NCBI GenBank assembly: GCA_028286605.1
Contig: JAQBRE010000002.1
Span: forward strand, 248,001 to 312,000
Direction: 5' to 3'
Source of the DNA: Parcubacteria group bacterium
GTDB taxonomy: Bacteria; Patescibacteria; Paceibacteria; UBA9973; UBA2103
Length of the DNA: 64,000 bases
Below the pieces are notes generated by a model. The model had not been told where the DNA came from, searched no databases, and was given only the letters and a program-made list of their open reading frames with translations. Below, in pieces: positions 23,811 to 32,118 of this stretch (positions are counted from its first letter, which is position 1; every line of letters begins with the position of its first letter). The translations under genes were made by a program, and so were the position numbers.

Positions 23811-24722
23811 ATGTTGATGACTTTCAAGCGAATCCTTGCAGCCGGCGCGACCTCATTCGCGCGTAGCGGGCTCGTGTCCTTCGCGACCGTCCTTATCATG
23901 ACGGTAACGCTCATCATCGTCGGTACGCTCCTGCTGCTTTCTGCGGTGCTCACCAACACGCTTGCATCCATCCAGAACAAAGTGGATGTGAACGTATATT
24001 TCACGACGGCTGCGCAGGCAAGCGAAGTACAGGATGTGCAGAGCCGCTTGCAGCAGCGCCCTGACGTTGCTGCCGTAACATTTACGTCTGCGGACGACGC
24101 GCTCGCGCAATTCCGCCAGAACCATACATCCGACACGCTTACGCTTCAGGCGCTCGACCAGCTCGGCGGTAACCCGCTCGGTGCATCGCTCGCCGTTCGC
24201 GCGAAAGACCCTTCGCAGTACGCGGCTATCGTAACGTTCCTTCAGAATGACTCTGCTGCGAGCAGTATCATCGACCGCATCAATTACGCGCAGAACAAGG
24301 TGATTATCGACCGCCTTACGAATGCCATAAAAGCGACGCAGGAAGCAGGGCTCGCTATTGCGCTTCTCTTCGCTATCGCTTCCGTGGTTATCGCTCTCGC
24401 TACCGTGCGCCTCGCGATATACAGCGCACGCGACGAAATCGCCGTCATGCGACTCGTGGGTGCGTCTAACACCTACATCCGCGGCCCGTTCATCGTTGCA
24501 GGAATCATATCGGGCCTTATTTCAGGGCTCATCGCGCTGGCATTCTTCTTCCCGATAGCTTGGTATGCGGGCCGCTCCTTCACTGAATGGCTCGGCGGCT
24601 TCAATCTCTTTACGTATTACGTTTCTAACTTCCCGTACATCTTCCTGGTTATCATCGGTTCTGGTTTCGGGCTTGGCGCGATCGCTTCATTCTTAGCAGT
24701 GCGTCGTTATCTGCGGATCTGA
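23811..24722 (+). CDS. ftsX: cell division protein FtsX
   Basis: A 303-residue membrane protein with the FtsX plan: a first helix (GLVSFATVLIMTVTLIIVGTL), a large extracellular domain (about 45-175, including DVNVYFTTAAQ and VTFTSADDALAQFR), and three C-terminal helices with the permease motif RDEIAVMRLVGASNTYIRGP. It couples FtsE ATP cycles to cell-wall hydrolase activation. It is directly downstream of ftsE and followed within 10 nt by pyrG. Confidence 0.95.
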   Translation: MLMTFKRILAAGATSFARSGLVSFATVLIMTVTLIIVGTLLLLSAVLTNTLASIQNKVDVNVYFTTAAQASEVQDVQSRLQQRPDVAAVTFTSADDALAQFRQNHTSDTLTLQALDQLGGNPLGASLAVRAKDPSQYAAIVTFLQNDSAASSIIDRINYAQNKVIIDRLTNAIKATQEAGLAIALLFAIASVVIALATVRLAIYSARDEIAVMRLVGASNTYIRGPFIVAGIISGLISGLIALAFFFPIAWYAGRSFTEWLGGFNLFTYYVSNFPYIFLVIIGSGFGLGAIASFLAVRRYLRI

Positions 24723-24732
24723 TTCTGGGCGT

Positions 24733-26382
24733 ATGGCAATCGAAGGACACAAATACATATTCGTTCTCGGGGGCGTGATGTCCGGCGTCGGCAAAGGAGT
24801 CGCCGCTTCGAGCATGGGGCTTATCCTGCAGCAGCGCGGCTTCGGTGTTAACCTCGTTAAGGTTGATCCGTATCTGAACGTTGACGCAGGTACGATGAAT
24901 CCGACTGAGCACGGCGAAGTATTCGTACTGAAGAGCGGCCTCGAGACCGACCAGGACATGGGTAACTACGAGCGCTTTCTGAACCGCGACCTCGGCCCTG
25001 AGGATTACATGACGAGCGGCATGGTGTATCAGAGCGTTATCAATCGTGAACGCGCGCTCGAATACGGCGGCAAGTGCATCGAAGCTATTCCGCACGTCCG
25101 CGACGAGATCCTTGCGCGCATCGAAGCTGCGGCTGCCAATAATGGCAGCCGCATTTCTGTGATCGAGATAGGCGGCACCGTGGGTGATTTCCAAAACGCA
25201 CTTTTCATCGAAGCCGCACGCGTGCTCCGTCTTACACGCCCTGATGATGTGCGTTTCGTGATGGTTTCATACCTGCCGGTGCCGAACACGCTCGGCGAGA
25301 TGAAGACGAAGCCAACGCAGAGCGCCGTACGCGAGCTCAACTCATACGGCGTGCAGCCGGATTTCATCATTGCGCGCAGCAATGGCCCGATGGATGCGAA
25401 GCGAAAAGAGAAGCTCGCTATCTGGTGCAATGTGCGTCCGGATCACATCATCTCTGCGCCGGATGTCGATTCCATCTACGACGTGCCGCTTAACTTCGAG
25501 AAAGATAATCTTGGCGACCTGCTGCTGAACGCGCTCTCGCTTCCAAAGGAAACGAAGGCAGATTTCACTGAGTGGCAGAAGTTCGTGAATAATACGAAGA
25601 TCACGACACCTGAACTCAAGATCGGCATCGTCGGGAAATATTTTGATACGGGTGATTTCGTCCTTTCCGATGCATACCTTTCAGTTATCGAGGCATTGAA
25701 GTTCTCGGGCGCTGCGCTTCAGGTGAAGCCGAAGATCGAATGGATCAATGCGAAGAGTATAGAGAAGGATGGGCCGGCAGCGCTTGCCGGATTCGCAGGC
25801 ATCATCGTGCCAGGTGGTTTCGGAGAAACCGGCATCGAAGGAAAGATCATTGCGGCGAAGTATTGCCGTGAGAATAAGATTCCGTATTTCGGCCTTTGCT
25901 ACGGCATGCACATGCTCGTCATTGAATATGCACGTAACGTGCTCGGTCTTGATGGTGCGCATACCGTAGAGATAGATCCGAAGACGCAATACCCTGTGGT
26001 GGATGTAATGCCTGATCAGAAGAGGCTCATTGCTGAAGGGAAGTATGGAGGCACCATGCGCTTAGGTACGTATCCTGCAAAACTTGGCGAGGGTACCATT
26101 GCCAGCGACGCCTACGGCGTCGCTCAGGTAGACGAACGTCACCGCCATCGCTACGAGATAAATCCTGAATACGTCCCGCAGCTCATTGAGAAAGGTCTCG
26201 TGTTCTCTGGTACTTCGCCAGACGGCGTGCTTATGGAAATCGCAGAGCTACCTAAGAGCGAACACCCGTTCATGCTCGGCTGTCAATTCCATCCTGAACT
26301 GCAGGCACGTCCGCTCGCGCCGCACCCGCTCTTCACCGCCTTCCTTACGGCAGCAATAGATACGAACGGTGCTTCCGCGTAG
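24733..26382 (+). CDS. pyrG: CTP synthase
   Basis: The 549-residue protein has both domains: N-terminal amidoligase with FVLGGVMSGVGKGVAASSMG (about 10-29) and the DAGTMNPTEHGEVFV segment, and a C-terminal glutamine amidotransferase with PGGFGETGIEGK, the nucleophile Cys in YFGLCYGMHM, and CQFHPELQARP with the His-Glu pair. It makes CTP from UTP, ATP and glutamine. Two strong internal hairpins are coded at 25129-25152 (9 bp) and 26105-26123 (8 bp). Confidence 0.97.
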   Translation: MAIEGHKYIFVLGGVMSGVGKGVAASSMGLILQQRGFGVNLVKVDPYLNVDAGTMNPTEHGEVFVLKSGLETDQDMGNYERFLNRDLGPEDYMTSGMVYQSVINRERALEYGGKCIEAIPHVRDEILARIEAAAANNGSRISVIEIGGTVGDFQNALFIEAARVLRLTRPDDVRFVMVSYLPVPNTLGEMKTKPTQSAVRELNSYGVQPDFIIARSNGPMDAKRKEKLAIWCNVRPDHIISAPDVDSIYDVPLNFEKDNLGDLLLNALSLPKETKADFTEWQKFVNNTKITTPELKIGIVGKYFDTGDFVLSDAYLSVIEALKFSGAALQVKPKIEWINAKSIEKDGPAALAGFAGIIVPGGFGETGIEGKIIAAKYCRENKIPYFGLCYGMHMLVIEYARNVLGLDGAHTVEIDPKTQYPVVDVMPDQKRLIAEGKYGGTMRLGTYPAKLGEGTIASDAYGVAQVDERHRHRYEINPEYVPQLIEKGLVFSGTSPDGVLMEIAELPKSEHPFMLGCQFHPELQARPLAPHPLFTAFLTAAIDTNGASA

Positions 26383-26453
26383 TTGATTTATTTAGCATTT
26401 GTATTGAAATACATAGTGCGCTATAGTGCCTCAGGGAAAAAGGAGTATGTACG

Positions 26454-26714
26454 ATGATACATCCGATAGATATTCATATTGGCAAACGTCTTCGCAGGCG
26501 CCGGAAGTTTTTGGGACATTCGCTCAAGCAGGTCGGCCTTTCTTGCGGCGTTACCTATCATGTAATCAATAACTATGAGTCCGGAAGGAATCCGATGAGA
26601 GCGTCATTCCTTTTGCCGCTCTCCCAAGCTCTTGATGTTCCGGTGGGATACTTTTTCGAAGGGTTCGAAGAAACGCGGCCTGTCGAAAGCGAGCACAACA
26701 CCGCAGCGAACTAA
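26454..26714 (+). CDS. XRE-family helix-turn-helix regulator
   Basis: An 86-residue protein that is essentially one HTH_3 domain: IGKRLRRRRKFLGHSLKQVG, then the recognition helix region VTYHVINNYESGRNPMRASF and the closing SQALDVPVGYFFEG. It probably represses its own or a nearby promoter. AAGGAG lies 8 nt before the ATG, an SD of a kind uncommon on backbone genes here. The palindromic GTATTGAAATAC upstream (around 26400) is a possible operator. It is followed by its own terminator, so it is a single-gene unit. Confidence 0.85.
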   Translation: MIHPIDIHIGKRLRRRRKFLGHSLKQVGLSCGVTYHVINNYESGRNPMRASFLLPLSQALDVPVGYFFEGFEETRPVESEHNTAAN

Positions 26715-26744
26715 TTCTGCACCACGTCGTGCCTTTCTGGCACC

Positions 26745-26773
26745 AAAGCCGGCGACCTTGTCGCCGGCTTTTT
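26745..26773 (+). terminator. terminator of the XRE gene
   Basis: GCCGGCGA / TCGCCGGC stem, loop CCTTG, then TTTTT. Confidence 0.88.
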
Positions 26774-26867
26774 GCATGGTAATTAAGCATGCTTTTGCAC
26801 GTCTTATCCTTTTAGACGCTCCCACGCTGATATACTGTATGCATTACCTCGCCGTAACCTCGAACCT

Positions 26868-27128
26868 ATGTCACAGATGTCCAAGAATGAAAAAATCACG
26901 ATCGCCGTTTTCATCGTGCTCGTGCTGGCCGGCCTCGGCTATTACTGGTATCAGCATGATATGACTCCGAAGACTGCGGCTACCTTCGTGAATACACCCG
27001 CAACGCTTCCTTCTGGTTCGAGTACTTCTGATCAGAGCCTTCAGCAGGACACTGCTGCAATCGATAGCCAAATGAGCGGACTCTCAAGCGATCAGGCAAC
27101 CGTTAATTCCTCAGTGAGCGCTAACTAA
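26868..27128 (+). CDS. small membrane-anchored protein, hypothetical
   Basis: An 86-residue protein with a single N-terminal membrane helix (ITIAVFIVLVLAGLGYYW) and a Ser/Thr/Gln-rich extracytoplasmic tail (SGSSTSDQSLQQDTAAIDSQ). The start may be 26868 or the second Met at 26877. It is followed 10 nt later by the secreted Ala-rich protein, and the two share the low-complexity Ser/Ala/Asp style, so they may act together at the cell surface. TATACT at about 26830 is a likely promoter. Function unknown. Confidence 0.7.
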   Translation: MSQMSKNEKITIAVFIVLVLAGLGYYWYQHDMTPKTAATFVNTPATLPSGSSTSDQSLQQDTAAIDSQMSGLSSDQATVNSSVSAN

Positions 27129-27138
27129 TTATTTACGT

Positions 27139-28134
27139 ATGAAAAATATTCCAACCTCCGCACTCGCGCTTTCGCTTCTCATCGCAGCAGCGCCATTCGC
27201 TGCATTCGCTGAAGACTCCGGTGCTTCCGTAAACGTTTCTGCAAACGCGCAGGTGCAAAGCAGCACGAGCGGCTCTCATGATGGTGCTTCTGACAACAGT
27301 GGTCCAGACAAGGGCGGAATCATCAAGATCAGCGATGATCTGAAAGGGCTCTTCGGTGCAGGCGCGGTTCGCGCTCATGTAGAGGCGAATCATGAGGCTT
27401 CGACCAGTGATATTCATGCGAACCTTCATGCCGGCGCGAACGCATCAACGACCCCTCGCGCTCCACACCCTACGGCTAATGGCGCACAGGCACGTGCGCG
27501 CGGCGATGCAGAAGTAGATGGCCGCATCGCGAACCTCACTAAGATGATCGCACGCCTTGGTGATGCGCAGCGTCTTTCGTCTGACGCGAAAGCATCACTC
27601 ACTGCGTCACTGAATGCGCAGATCGCGTCACTTACGAATCTTAAGACAGACATAGACACCGGCGCGAGCACCACGCTTAAGACGGATGACCAGTCTATAA
27701 CGAAAGATTTCCGCGTGTATGCGCTTGTTATGCCGCAGGCAGCGATCAATGCCGCATCAGACCGCATCATGACTCTCGTTGCAGATATGCAGGCGCTCTC
27801 TGCGAAGATCAGTACCCGTATCAGCGCGGCAAGCGCGGCCGGAGCTGATGTAACGGCAGCAACCGCAGCGCATACGGACTTCGATGCTAAGGTAGCAGAC
27901 GCAAGCGTGCAGGCACAGGCAGCAGTATCTGAAGTCGTGAATCTCAAGCCGGATAATGGCGATACGACTATTCTTGCTTCGAATACCGCATCGCTCAAGG
28001 ATGCGAAGACCAAGATCGACGCTGCGCAGGCAGACCTCAAAGCCGCTCGTGCAGACCTCGCCACCATCCTTAAGGGCGTAAAAGGAAAGGGAGAAGTGAA
28101 GGCAGGGGCAAGCGCTTCTACCACCGCGCAGTAG
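27139..28134 (+). CDS. secreted Ala/Asp-rich helical protein, hypothetical
   Basis: A 331-residue protein with a clear signal peptide (MKNIPTSALALSLLIAAAPF, cleavage near AFA-ED). The mature chain is rich in Ala, Asp, Ser and Thr, with long amphipathic helices (DAKTKIDAAQADLKAARADL) and no Cys. It looks like an exported coiled-coil or surface-layer-type protein; no domain is recognised. It follows the anchored small protein by 10 nt. Confidence 0.7.
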   Translation: MKNIPTSALALSLLIAAAPFAAFAEDSGASVNVSANAQVQSSTSGSHDGASDNSGPDKGGIIKISDDLKGLFGAGAVRAHVEANHEASTSDIHANLHAGANASTTPRAPHPTANGAQARARGDAEVDGRIANLTKMIARLGDAQRLSSDAKASLTASLNAQIASLTNLKTDIDTGASTTLKTDDQSITKDFRVYALVMPQAAINAASDRIMTLVADMQALSAKISTRISAASAAGADVTAATAAHTDFDAKVADASVQAQAAVSEVVNLKPDNGDTTILASNTASLKDAKTKIDAAQADLKAARADLATILKGVKGKGEVKAGASASTTAQ

Positions 28135-28168
28135 GATACACTATACCTATACAAACCTAATCACTCGT

Positions 28169-28588
28169 ATGGTACCTATTAATCTTATGGCTGTGCTCGT
28201 AGCCGCTATCGTCACCATGGTGCTCGGCTATATCTGGTTCGGTCCGCTCTTCGGCAAGCTCTGGATGCGTCTCAATGGCTTCACTATGGAAACGATGTCT
28301 GCGCAGAAGGGCAAGATGGCGCAGATGTATATCATCATGTTCATCGGTGCTCTCGTAACGGCATATGTGCTCGCAGGCGTTCACATCTTCGCTTCAACGT
28401 ATCTAAATATCGGCGGCATCGATTCAGGTATCCTCGCAGGCTTCATGAGCTGGCTCGGCTTCACTGCGCCGGTAACCGTGAACTACACGCTTACCACGCA
28501 GAAGTCGTGGAAGCTCTGGGCTGTCAATTCCGGGTACTATCTCGTCTCCTTCGTGGTGATGGGTATTATCCTCGCGGTCTGGGCGTAG
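28169..28588 (+). CDS. DUF1761 family membrane protein
   Basis: A 139-residue, four-helix membrane protein. The opening PINLMAVLVAAIVTMVLGYI then WFGPLFGKLWM is the DUF1761 hallmark, and the second half has two further helices around GFMSWLGFTAPVTVNYTL. Function of the family is unknown. It ends just before a strong terminator and tRNA-Gln. Confidence 0.82.
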   Translation: MVPINLMAVLVAAIVTMVLGYIWFGPLFGKLWMRLNGFTMETMSAQKGKMAQMYIIMFIGALVTAYVLAGVHIFASTYLNIGGIDSGILAGFMSWLGFTAPVTVNYTLTTQKSWKLWAVNSGYYLVSFVVMGIILAVWA

Positions 28589-28592
28589 GCAT

Positions 28593-28628
28593 CTAAAAAC
28601 GAGCCCTTGAACTAGGGCTCGTTTTTAG
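28593..28628. terminator. terminator before tRNA-Gln
   Basis: 14-bp stem CTAAAAACGAGCCC / GGGCTCGTTTTTAG with a loop TTGAACTA; strong T-run on the plus strand. Confidence 0.9.
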
Positions 28629-28668
28629 GTATTGTGTTTGAGCACGACGGCTTCGGCCGTTCTGCTAT

Positions 28669-28739
28669 TGCGGGATCGTCTAATGGTAGGACTGCGGTTT
28701 CTGGTACCGTATATCTAGGTTCGAGTCCTAGTCCCGCAG
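28669..28739 (+). tRNA. tRNA-Gln (CTG)
   Basis: Acceptor TGCGGGA/TCCCGCA, D arm GTC...GAC, anticodon stem GCGGT/ACCGT with loop TTCTGGT (CTG at 28701-28703), T arm CTAGG-TTCGAGT-CCTAG, discriminator G, no encoded CCA. A UUCG hairpin (ACGGC-TTCG-GCCGT) precedes it. The cassette array begins at its 3' end. Confidence 0.94.
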
Positions 28740-29094
28740 CTCGCTAACTGTAGTCATCAAAGTTATATAAAAAGAAAACCGCCCTCTCGTCGAAACGAAA
28801 GGGTTGTTTTCGTTTCGCCTATGGGCGGTCATTTAGATTTCCGAATCTCAAAAGATTCACAAAGGTGCAGCTCACGAAGCAATACTCTTGAGTACTTAGA
28901 AAATATGTTCCAGTACTTGTGAACTGAATATAGTTATTACGACTTTTCGGCAGCCCCCAATTCGGTCGTTGCATAATTGGGATCGTCAATTCAGTCACGT
29001 CACCTACTCGTGCAGGCTCGTTTGACGGGTCATGCGCCGATGCTTCCCCTCATATCTACAACATTCAATTCTCCTTGTGTTGTTAAGGCTTCAC
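28740..29094. other. non-coding left end of the cassette array
   Basis: No gene seen in 355 nt. It starts with CTCGCTAACTGTAGTCAT, matching the sequence after the repeat at 30008, then a nested hairpin (28778-28829: ACCGCCC/GGGCGGT outside, CGAAACGAAA/TTTTCGTTTCG inside) that can terminate the minus-strand gene upstream. A further hairpin CCCAATT/AATTGGG lies around 28955-28980. The rest is unexplained. Confidence 0.5.
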
Positions 29095-29424
29095 TCAATC
29101 ACTGAAGGACAGATCATAGAGTGTATCTTCAAACCATTTGAAGATTTGTGGCCATAATGCTTGATGAGGACAGCTCGGGCTAGTCCACCACCGACGAACG
29201 CTGGTGATGTTATACCCCATGCTTTCAGCAAGCATACGATCCCAACCGGGCTTGGTAGAAAAGATCTCCACCAGCATCCGCTTGAAACCTTCCCGACGCA
29301 ACGGGTTTTCCTTACTGACTTCCATCTTCGTGCTTTGCACGAGAAGACGAAGGCTTTCATGAACCTGCCGTCGAGAGTTTCTGAGACGTTCGATTGCTTC
29401 ATCGAACGGAATAGGCTCTTTCAA
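29095..29424 (-). CDS. cassette gene, hypothetical protein (TTG start)
   Basis: A 109-residue soluble protein of unknown family, with a helical N-terminus (FDEAIERLRNSRRQVHESLR) and a Trp-rich C-terminal half (RRWWTSP, ALWPQIFKWFEDTLYDLSF). I choose TTG at 29424 because an almost perfect SD, AAAGGAGGTGATC, ends about 6 nt before it; an upstream ATG at 29469 has no such signal and overlaps the promoter region. Such a full SD contrasts with the leaderless starts of backbone genes and points to a foreign origin. Confidence 0.65.
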   Translation of the reverse strand: MKEPIPFDEAIERLRNSRRQVHESLRLLVQSTKMEVSKENPLRREGFKRMLVEIFSTKPGWDRMLAESMGYNITSVRRWWTSPSCPHQALWPQIFKWFEDTLYDLSFSD

Positions 29425-29460
29425 AAAGATCACCTCCTTTCGTGCCAAGTAGGCTGTGTA

Positions 29461-29488
29461 TTTATACACTTGTAATATATTTTGTCAA
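29461..29488 (-). promoter_or_regulatory. promoter of the minus-strand cassette gene at 29424
   Basis: On the minus strand: TTGACA (29483-29488), 16-nt spacer, TATAAA (29461-29466). The same TTGACAAA context recurs at 30584 and 32740 in the other minus-strand cassettes. Confidence 0.7.
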
Positions 29489-29510
29489 AGATGGCCTAAA
29501 CAAAGGATTT

Positions 29511-29541
29511 CGGTTCGAATAACGTTCCAGACTGCCAGCTA
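29511..29541 (+). repeat. cassette repeat copy a
   Basis: CGGTTCGAATAACGTTCCAG then ACTGCCAGCT; boundary between the minus-strand hypothetical gene and the GNAT gene. Confidence 0.75.
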
Positions 29542-29557
29542 GTGATATTCTAGGGTG

Positions 29558-30004
29558 ATGATAATTCGAGAACTTCGACAGGAAGATATCTCTGCAGTTG
29601 AGGAGATCTTTGATCTGTACTGGTCAGGAGAATTTCGCGCCCATCTTTCCGAACGTCTGCACTCATCTGATTTGCAATGGACTGTTGCAGAAGAGAACAC
29701 TGAAATAGTCGGAGTTGCAGCATCTCGTGAAGCGCCAACAAGAATGCGAAAATACGCAAAGACGGACAGGGTAGTGGAATTTTATATCGCTGCAGCAAAA
29801 TATAAAGGAAGGGGTATCGGTACTGCTCTGCGGAATGCTCGGATTGAACAGGCACGAAAAGACGACTTTAAGGAAGTGGTATTTTTCAGTGGCGATACGC
29901 ATCAAGACTCGTGGAACTTCCATGACGCCTCAGAGTTTAGGAGGGTTGGAGAGGAGATCGCTCCTGACGGGGAAACTGGCATGATTTGGCTAATGGATCT
30001 TTAA
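29558..30004 (+). CDS. cassette gene, GNAT-family N-acetyltransferase
   Basis: The 148-residue protein has the GNAT fold: MIIRELRQEDISAVEEIFDL opens it, VVEFYIAAAKYKGRGIGTAL carries motif A with the acetyl-CoA pyrophosphate loop (KGRGIG, about 85-90), and DDFKEVVFFS the following strand. It would acetylate an amine; the substrate is unknown. A GTG at 29555 is also in frame, but ATG 29558 lies 6 nt after TATTCT (29546-29551). Repeat copies a and e flank it precisely, and copy e starts 4 nt after its stop, so the gene looks like one exchangeable unit. Confidence 0.88.
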   Translation: MIIRELRQEDISAVEEIFDLYWSGEFRAHLSERLHSSDLQWTVAEENTEIVGVAASREAPTRMRKYAKTDRVVEFYIAAAKYKGRGIGTALRNARIEQARKDDFKEVVFFSGDTHQDSWNFHDASEFRRVGEEIAPDGETGMIWLMDL

Positions 30005-30007
30005 GGA

Positions 30008-30040
30008 AAGTTCTCGCGTCGTATCAAACCGCCAGCTCGT
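30008..30040 (+). repeat. cassette repeat copy e
   Basis: AAGTTCTCGCGTCGTATCAA then ACCGCCAGCTCGT; starts 4 nt after the GNAT stop and runs into the left arm of the next minus-strand cassette. Confidence 0.65.
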
Positions 30041-30112
30041 TAATTTTAGTCATTGTAAATAAAAGAAACCGCCCGAACCGTAAGGAACGGGCAGTTCCTT
30101 TTGGTTGGACGG

Positions 30113-30517
30113 TTAGCGAAATTCGCGAAGCCATTCGCACGCGTTCTTGACGACTTCGGGCAACATGCCGGGCTTAAACCACTTGCCCTGGTATCGTTGA
30201 TGATCTCTGAGCAGGAAATTACCCACTTCTCCTTCGTAGGAAAAGAAGCAGCCGGCGGTCATAAGCATTTTGCCTTTCACGCCGCCATAGGCGGGATAGT
30301 ACCCGTCCTGCTGCGTCACGTCGAAGACGTGAACCGCATAGGCATTGTGCGCAGACGGGCCCTGCGAGAGGTCGAGTGCGCAGCTATCGACACGCACGAC
30401 GCATTTACCGCGAAGTCTCGAGTGACGCTCAAGCTCACGCTCAAGCATCTCCTTGATGGTGTTGGCGCAGGAAAGCGCCATACGCGTGTCGGGTTTCTCC
30501 AAGACGGTAGTCGACAT
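30113..30517 (-). CDS. cassette gene, hypothetical protein
   Basis: A 134-residue soluble protein not recognised. It has a helical N-terminus (LSCANTIKEMLERELERHSR), a beta-rich centre (KCVVRVDSCALDLSQ, AYAVHVFDV) and aromatic turns (DGYYPAYGGVKGKML). ATG 30517 is chosen over 30529 because GGAG lies 6 nt before it. Downstream (30068-30098) a CCGCCC...GGGC hairpin can terminate it. It has the same arms as the other minus-strand cassettes. Confidence 0.65.
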   Translation of the reverse strand: MSTTVLEKPDTRMALSCANTIKEMLERELERHSRLRGKCVVRVDSCALDLSQGPSAHNAYAVHVFDVTQQDGYYPAYGGVKGKMLMTAGCFFSYEGEVGNFLLRDHQRYQGKWFKPGMLPEVVKNACEWLREFR

Positions 30518-30560
30518 GACAATCTCCAATCAGTGTGAGGCTAGGGCTGTTCTGGGAAGA

Positions 30561-30589
30561 ATCATGGTATATTTAATGCTATTTGTCAA
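30561..30589 (-). promoter_or_regulatory. promoter of the minus-strand cassette gene at 30517
   Basis: Minus strand: TTGACA (30584-30589), 17-nt spacer, CATGAT (30561-30566). The -10 is weak, but the -35 and upstream sequence match the other two minus-strand cassettes. Confidence 0.55.
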
Positions 30590-30611
30590 ATACAACCTAG
30601 ACACTCAATTT

Positions 30612-30645
30612 CGGTTCGAATATCGTCCCAGACGGCCAGCTCGAC
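30612..30645 (+). repeat. cassette repeat copy b
   Basis: CGGTTCGAATATCGTCCCAG then ACGGCCAGCTCGAC; identical to copy c over the first 29 bases. Confidence 0.8.
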
Positions 30646-30738
30646 ACTTTCAATAAATAATTGTATATTCATTTCGATCTCAATGGTGAGGTTATGAACC
30701 ATAGCCGACTCCCACGAGGATAGGCGACTGGAGGAACG

Positions 30739-31293
30739 ATGTACATTCGAGAAGCTAAAAAACTTGCACAGGCGCTTGCGCCGATCCTGAAGGACCGCGT
30801 GCTCGTGCGATATGCCGTACAGGGGTGGGGTAAAGTTAGTTACACTGCGGAGCTTGTCGTGGTGGCGACGATCGGTGGCGAGGATTTTCTTTACCAAGCG
30901 CAAATCACATTGCTGGTTGTGCGCGGTATTACGCAGATCGAGTCGGATTTTAGGCTGCTGAGCCTCAAGACCCAGCCTGACATTCTCGAAAGCGTCACTG
31001 AAAGGTGGCTTAGAAGGAGTGCTGACGACTGGTGTCATGGCGAGCAATTCATGGGCGCCTATGAAATCCTTCGTGACGGACAGCTCTATACTTCGGTCAA
31101 GCTTCCGCCATTTGATCCCCGTTGGCATCTTCTGGTTGGAGTAATCCTGAGTGAGCTTGGGGCGCAGCAGGGCAAGGTGAACCCGCGAAATGCGGTAGAC
31201 ACCGGCAGCATCAATCTAATGAACAAGCGTTATTCTGCCTTCGCTGCCGAAAGTATTTCTGGCTGGGCTCATCAGACTTTTTCGGCGCACTAG
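30739..31293 (+). CDS. cassette gene, hypothetical protein
   Basis: A 184-residue soluble protein of no recognised family. It shows an alternating beta pattern in the first half (VLVRYAVQGWGKVSYTAELV, then VVVATIGGEDFLYQAQITLL) and a more helical second half. GGAGGAACG directly before the ATG gives a clear SD with 5-nt spacing. The gene is bounded by repeat copies b and c and followed by its own terminator (31317-31347). Confidence 0.65.
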   Translation: MYIREAKKLAQALAPILKDRVLVRYAVQGWGKVSYTAELVVVATIGGEDFLYQAQITLLVVRGITQIESDFRLLSLKTQPDILESVTERWLRRSADDWCHGEQFMGAYEILRDGQLYTSVKLPPFDPRWHLLVGVILSELGAQQGKVNPRNAVDTGSINLMNKRYSAFAAESISGWAHQTFSAH

Positions 31294-31316
31294 GCGTATT
31301 CCTATCGATATAGTTC

Positions 31317-31347
31317 AGAGCCACTCGAAAGGGTGGCTCTTCAATTT
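31317..31347 (+). terminator. terminator of the 30739 cassette gene
   Basis: AGAGCCAC / GTGGCTCT stem extended by TC/GG around a GAAA loop, then TCAATTT. Confidence 0.75.
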
Positions 31348-31376
31348 GTATGTTATATGCATTTAAATAAGCATTT

Positions 31377-31406
31377 CGGTTCGAATATCGTCCCAGACGG
31401 CCAGCT
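31377..31406 (+). repeat. cassette repeat copy c
   Basis: CGGTTCGAATATCGTCCCAG then ACGGCCAGCT; immediately upstream of the P-loop kinase gene. Confidence 0.8.
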
Positions 31407-31431
31407 TCTGTTTTCATGCTCTAATAGTGCT

Positions 31432-32013
31432 ATGCGTGAACATAAAGGAAAGCGACTCTGCATAAGTGGTATTCCGACCGCAGGCAAATCAACTCTAACT
31501 AAGAAGCTTGCTGAAACCGTAAACGGGATCAGTGTATTTCTTGATGATTTTCGAGAAGAACTTGCCTCAGACGAACGCTATATAAAGTGGATCAACTTTT
31601 ATATCGATCAGGATCTTGAAACATATTACACAACCACAACTCCTGAGGACGAATGGAAGAATCTGGTCGCTCAATCAGAAGCAATGTGGCCAGCATTTCT
31701 AGAACGAATTAATTCGTATGCAGATGAGGAACGATCAGTCATATTTGAATGCGTAAACTTGCTGCCACATCTTATAAAGAGAGATTTAGGCTTTCCCTGT
31801 GTAGTACTTATTGGTTCTTCCTACGATGAAACATTGGAGCGTAATAAACGAGAGCCTCGATGGGGAGGCGCAGAACGTGAGCTTGAATTGAACTCGAAGA
31901 GCTTCTTTTACGTTGAGCGTCCGCATTATCTCGAAGAAGCCGAAAAGTATGGGTATCCTGTATTCGAGACATCTGAAGAAGCTTTTCCATTAGCCTTAGA
32001 TCTTCTGAAGTAA
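31432..32013 (+). CDS. cassette gene, P-loop kinase-like protein
   Basis: A 193-residue protein with an N-terminal P-loop, ISGIPTAGKSTLTKKLAE (about 11-28), then VFLDDFREEL as in kinases of the AAA_33/zeta-toxin/nucleotide-kinase group, and a lid-like RNKREPRWGGAEREL. It probably phosphorylates a small molecule; the target is unknown. Earlier in-frame ATGs would start inside the repeat, so 31432 is chosen; TAATAG lies 4 nt before. Repeat c flanks it upstream and repeat g overlaps its stop. Confidence 0.75.
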   Translation: MREHKGKRLCISGIPTAGKSTLTKKLAETVNGISVFLDDFREELASDERYIKWINFYIDQDLETYYTTTTPEDEWKNLVAQSEAMWPAFLERINSYADEERSVIFECVNLLPHLIKRDLGFPCVVLIGSSYDETLERNKREPRWGGAERELELNSKSFFYVERPHYLEEAEKYGYPVFETSEEAFPLALDLLK

Positions 32014-32044
32014 GGTTCCCACGTCGTACCAAACTCCCATCTGA
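32013..32044 (+). repeat. cassette repeat copy g (diverged)
   Basis: AGGTTCCCACGTCGTACCAA then ACTCCCATCTGA; begins on the last base of the kinase stop codon and resembles copy e more than copies b-d. Confidence 0.55.
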
Positions 32045-32084
32045 GGGCGATAGATAAGCATTTTTCTATCTTAGTAATAGAAAA

Positions 32085-32118
32085 CCCGCCGAGACGGAAG
32101 GTTTTCCATCTCAGCGGG
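32085..32118 (-). terminator. imperfect hairpin terminating the minus-strand membrane-protein cassette
   Basis: CCCGC/GCGGG, GAGA/TCTC and GGAA/TTCC stacked with two C-A mismatches, loop GGTT; followed on the minus strand by TTTTCTATTAC. Ends 1 nt from the gene stop. Confidence 0.7.

Noticed and set aside
29091..29402. Alternative minus-strand frame overlapping the first cassette gene
   Set aside because: The frame at 29095-29424 has a near-perfect SD and protein-like composition; the alternative has neither.
29511..29541. GGTTCGAAT in the cassette repeats as the T arm of a tRNA gene
   Set aside because: No flanking T stem, anticodon arm or acceptor pairing can be drawn around any copy.
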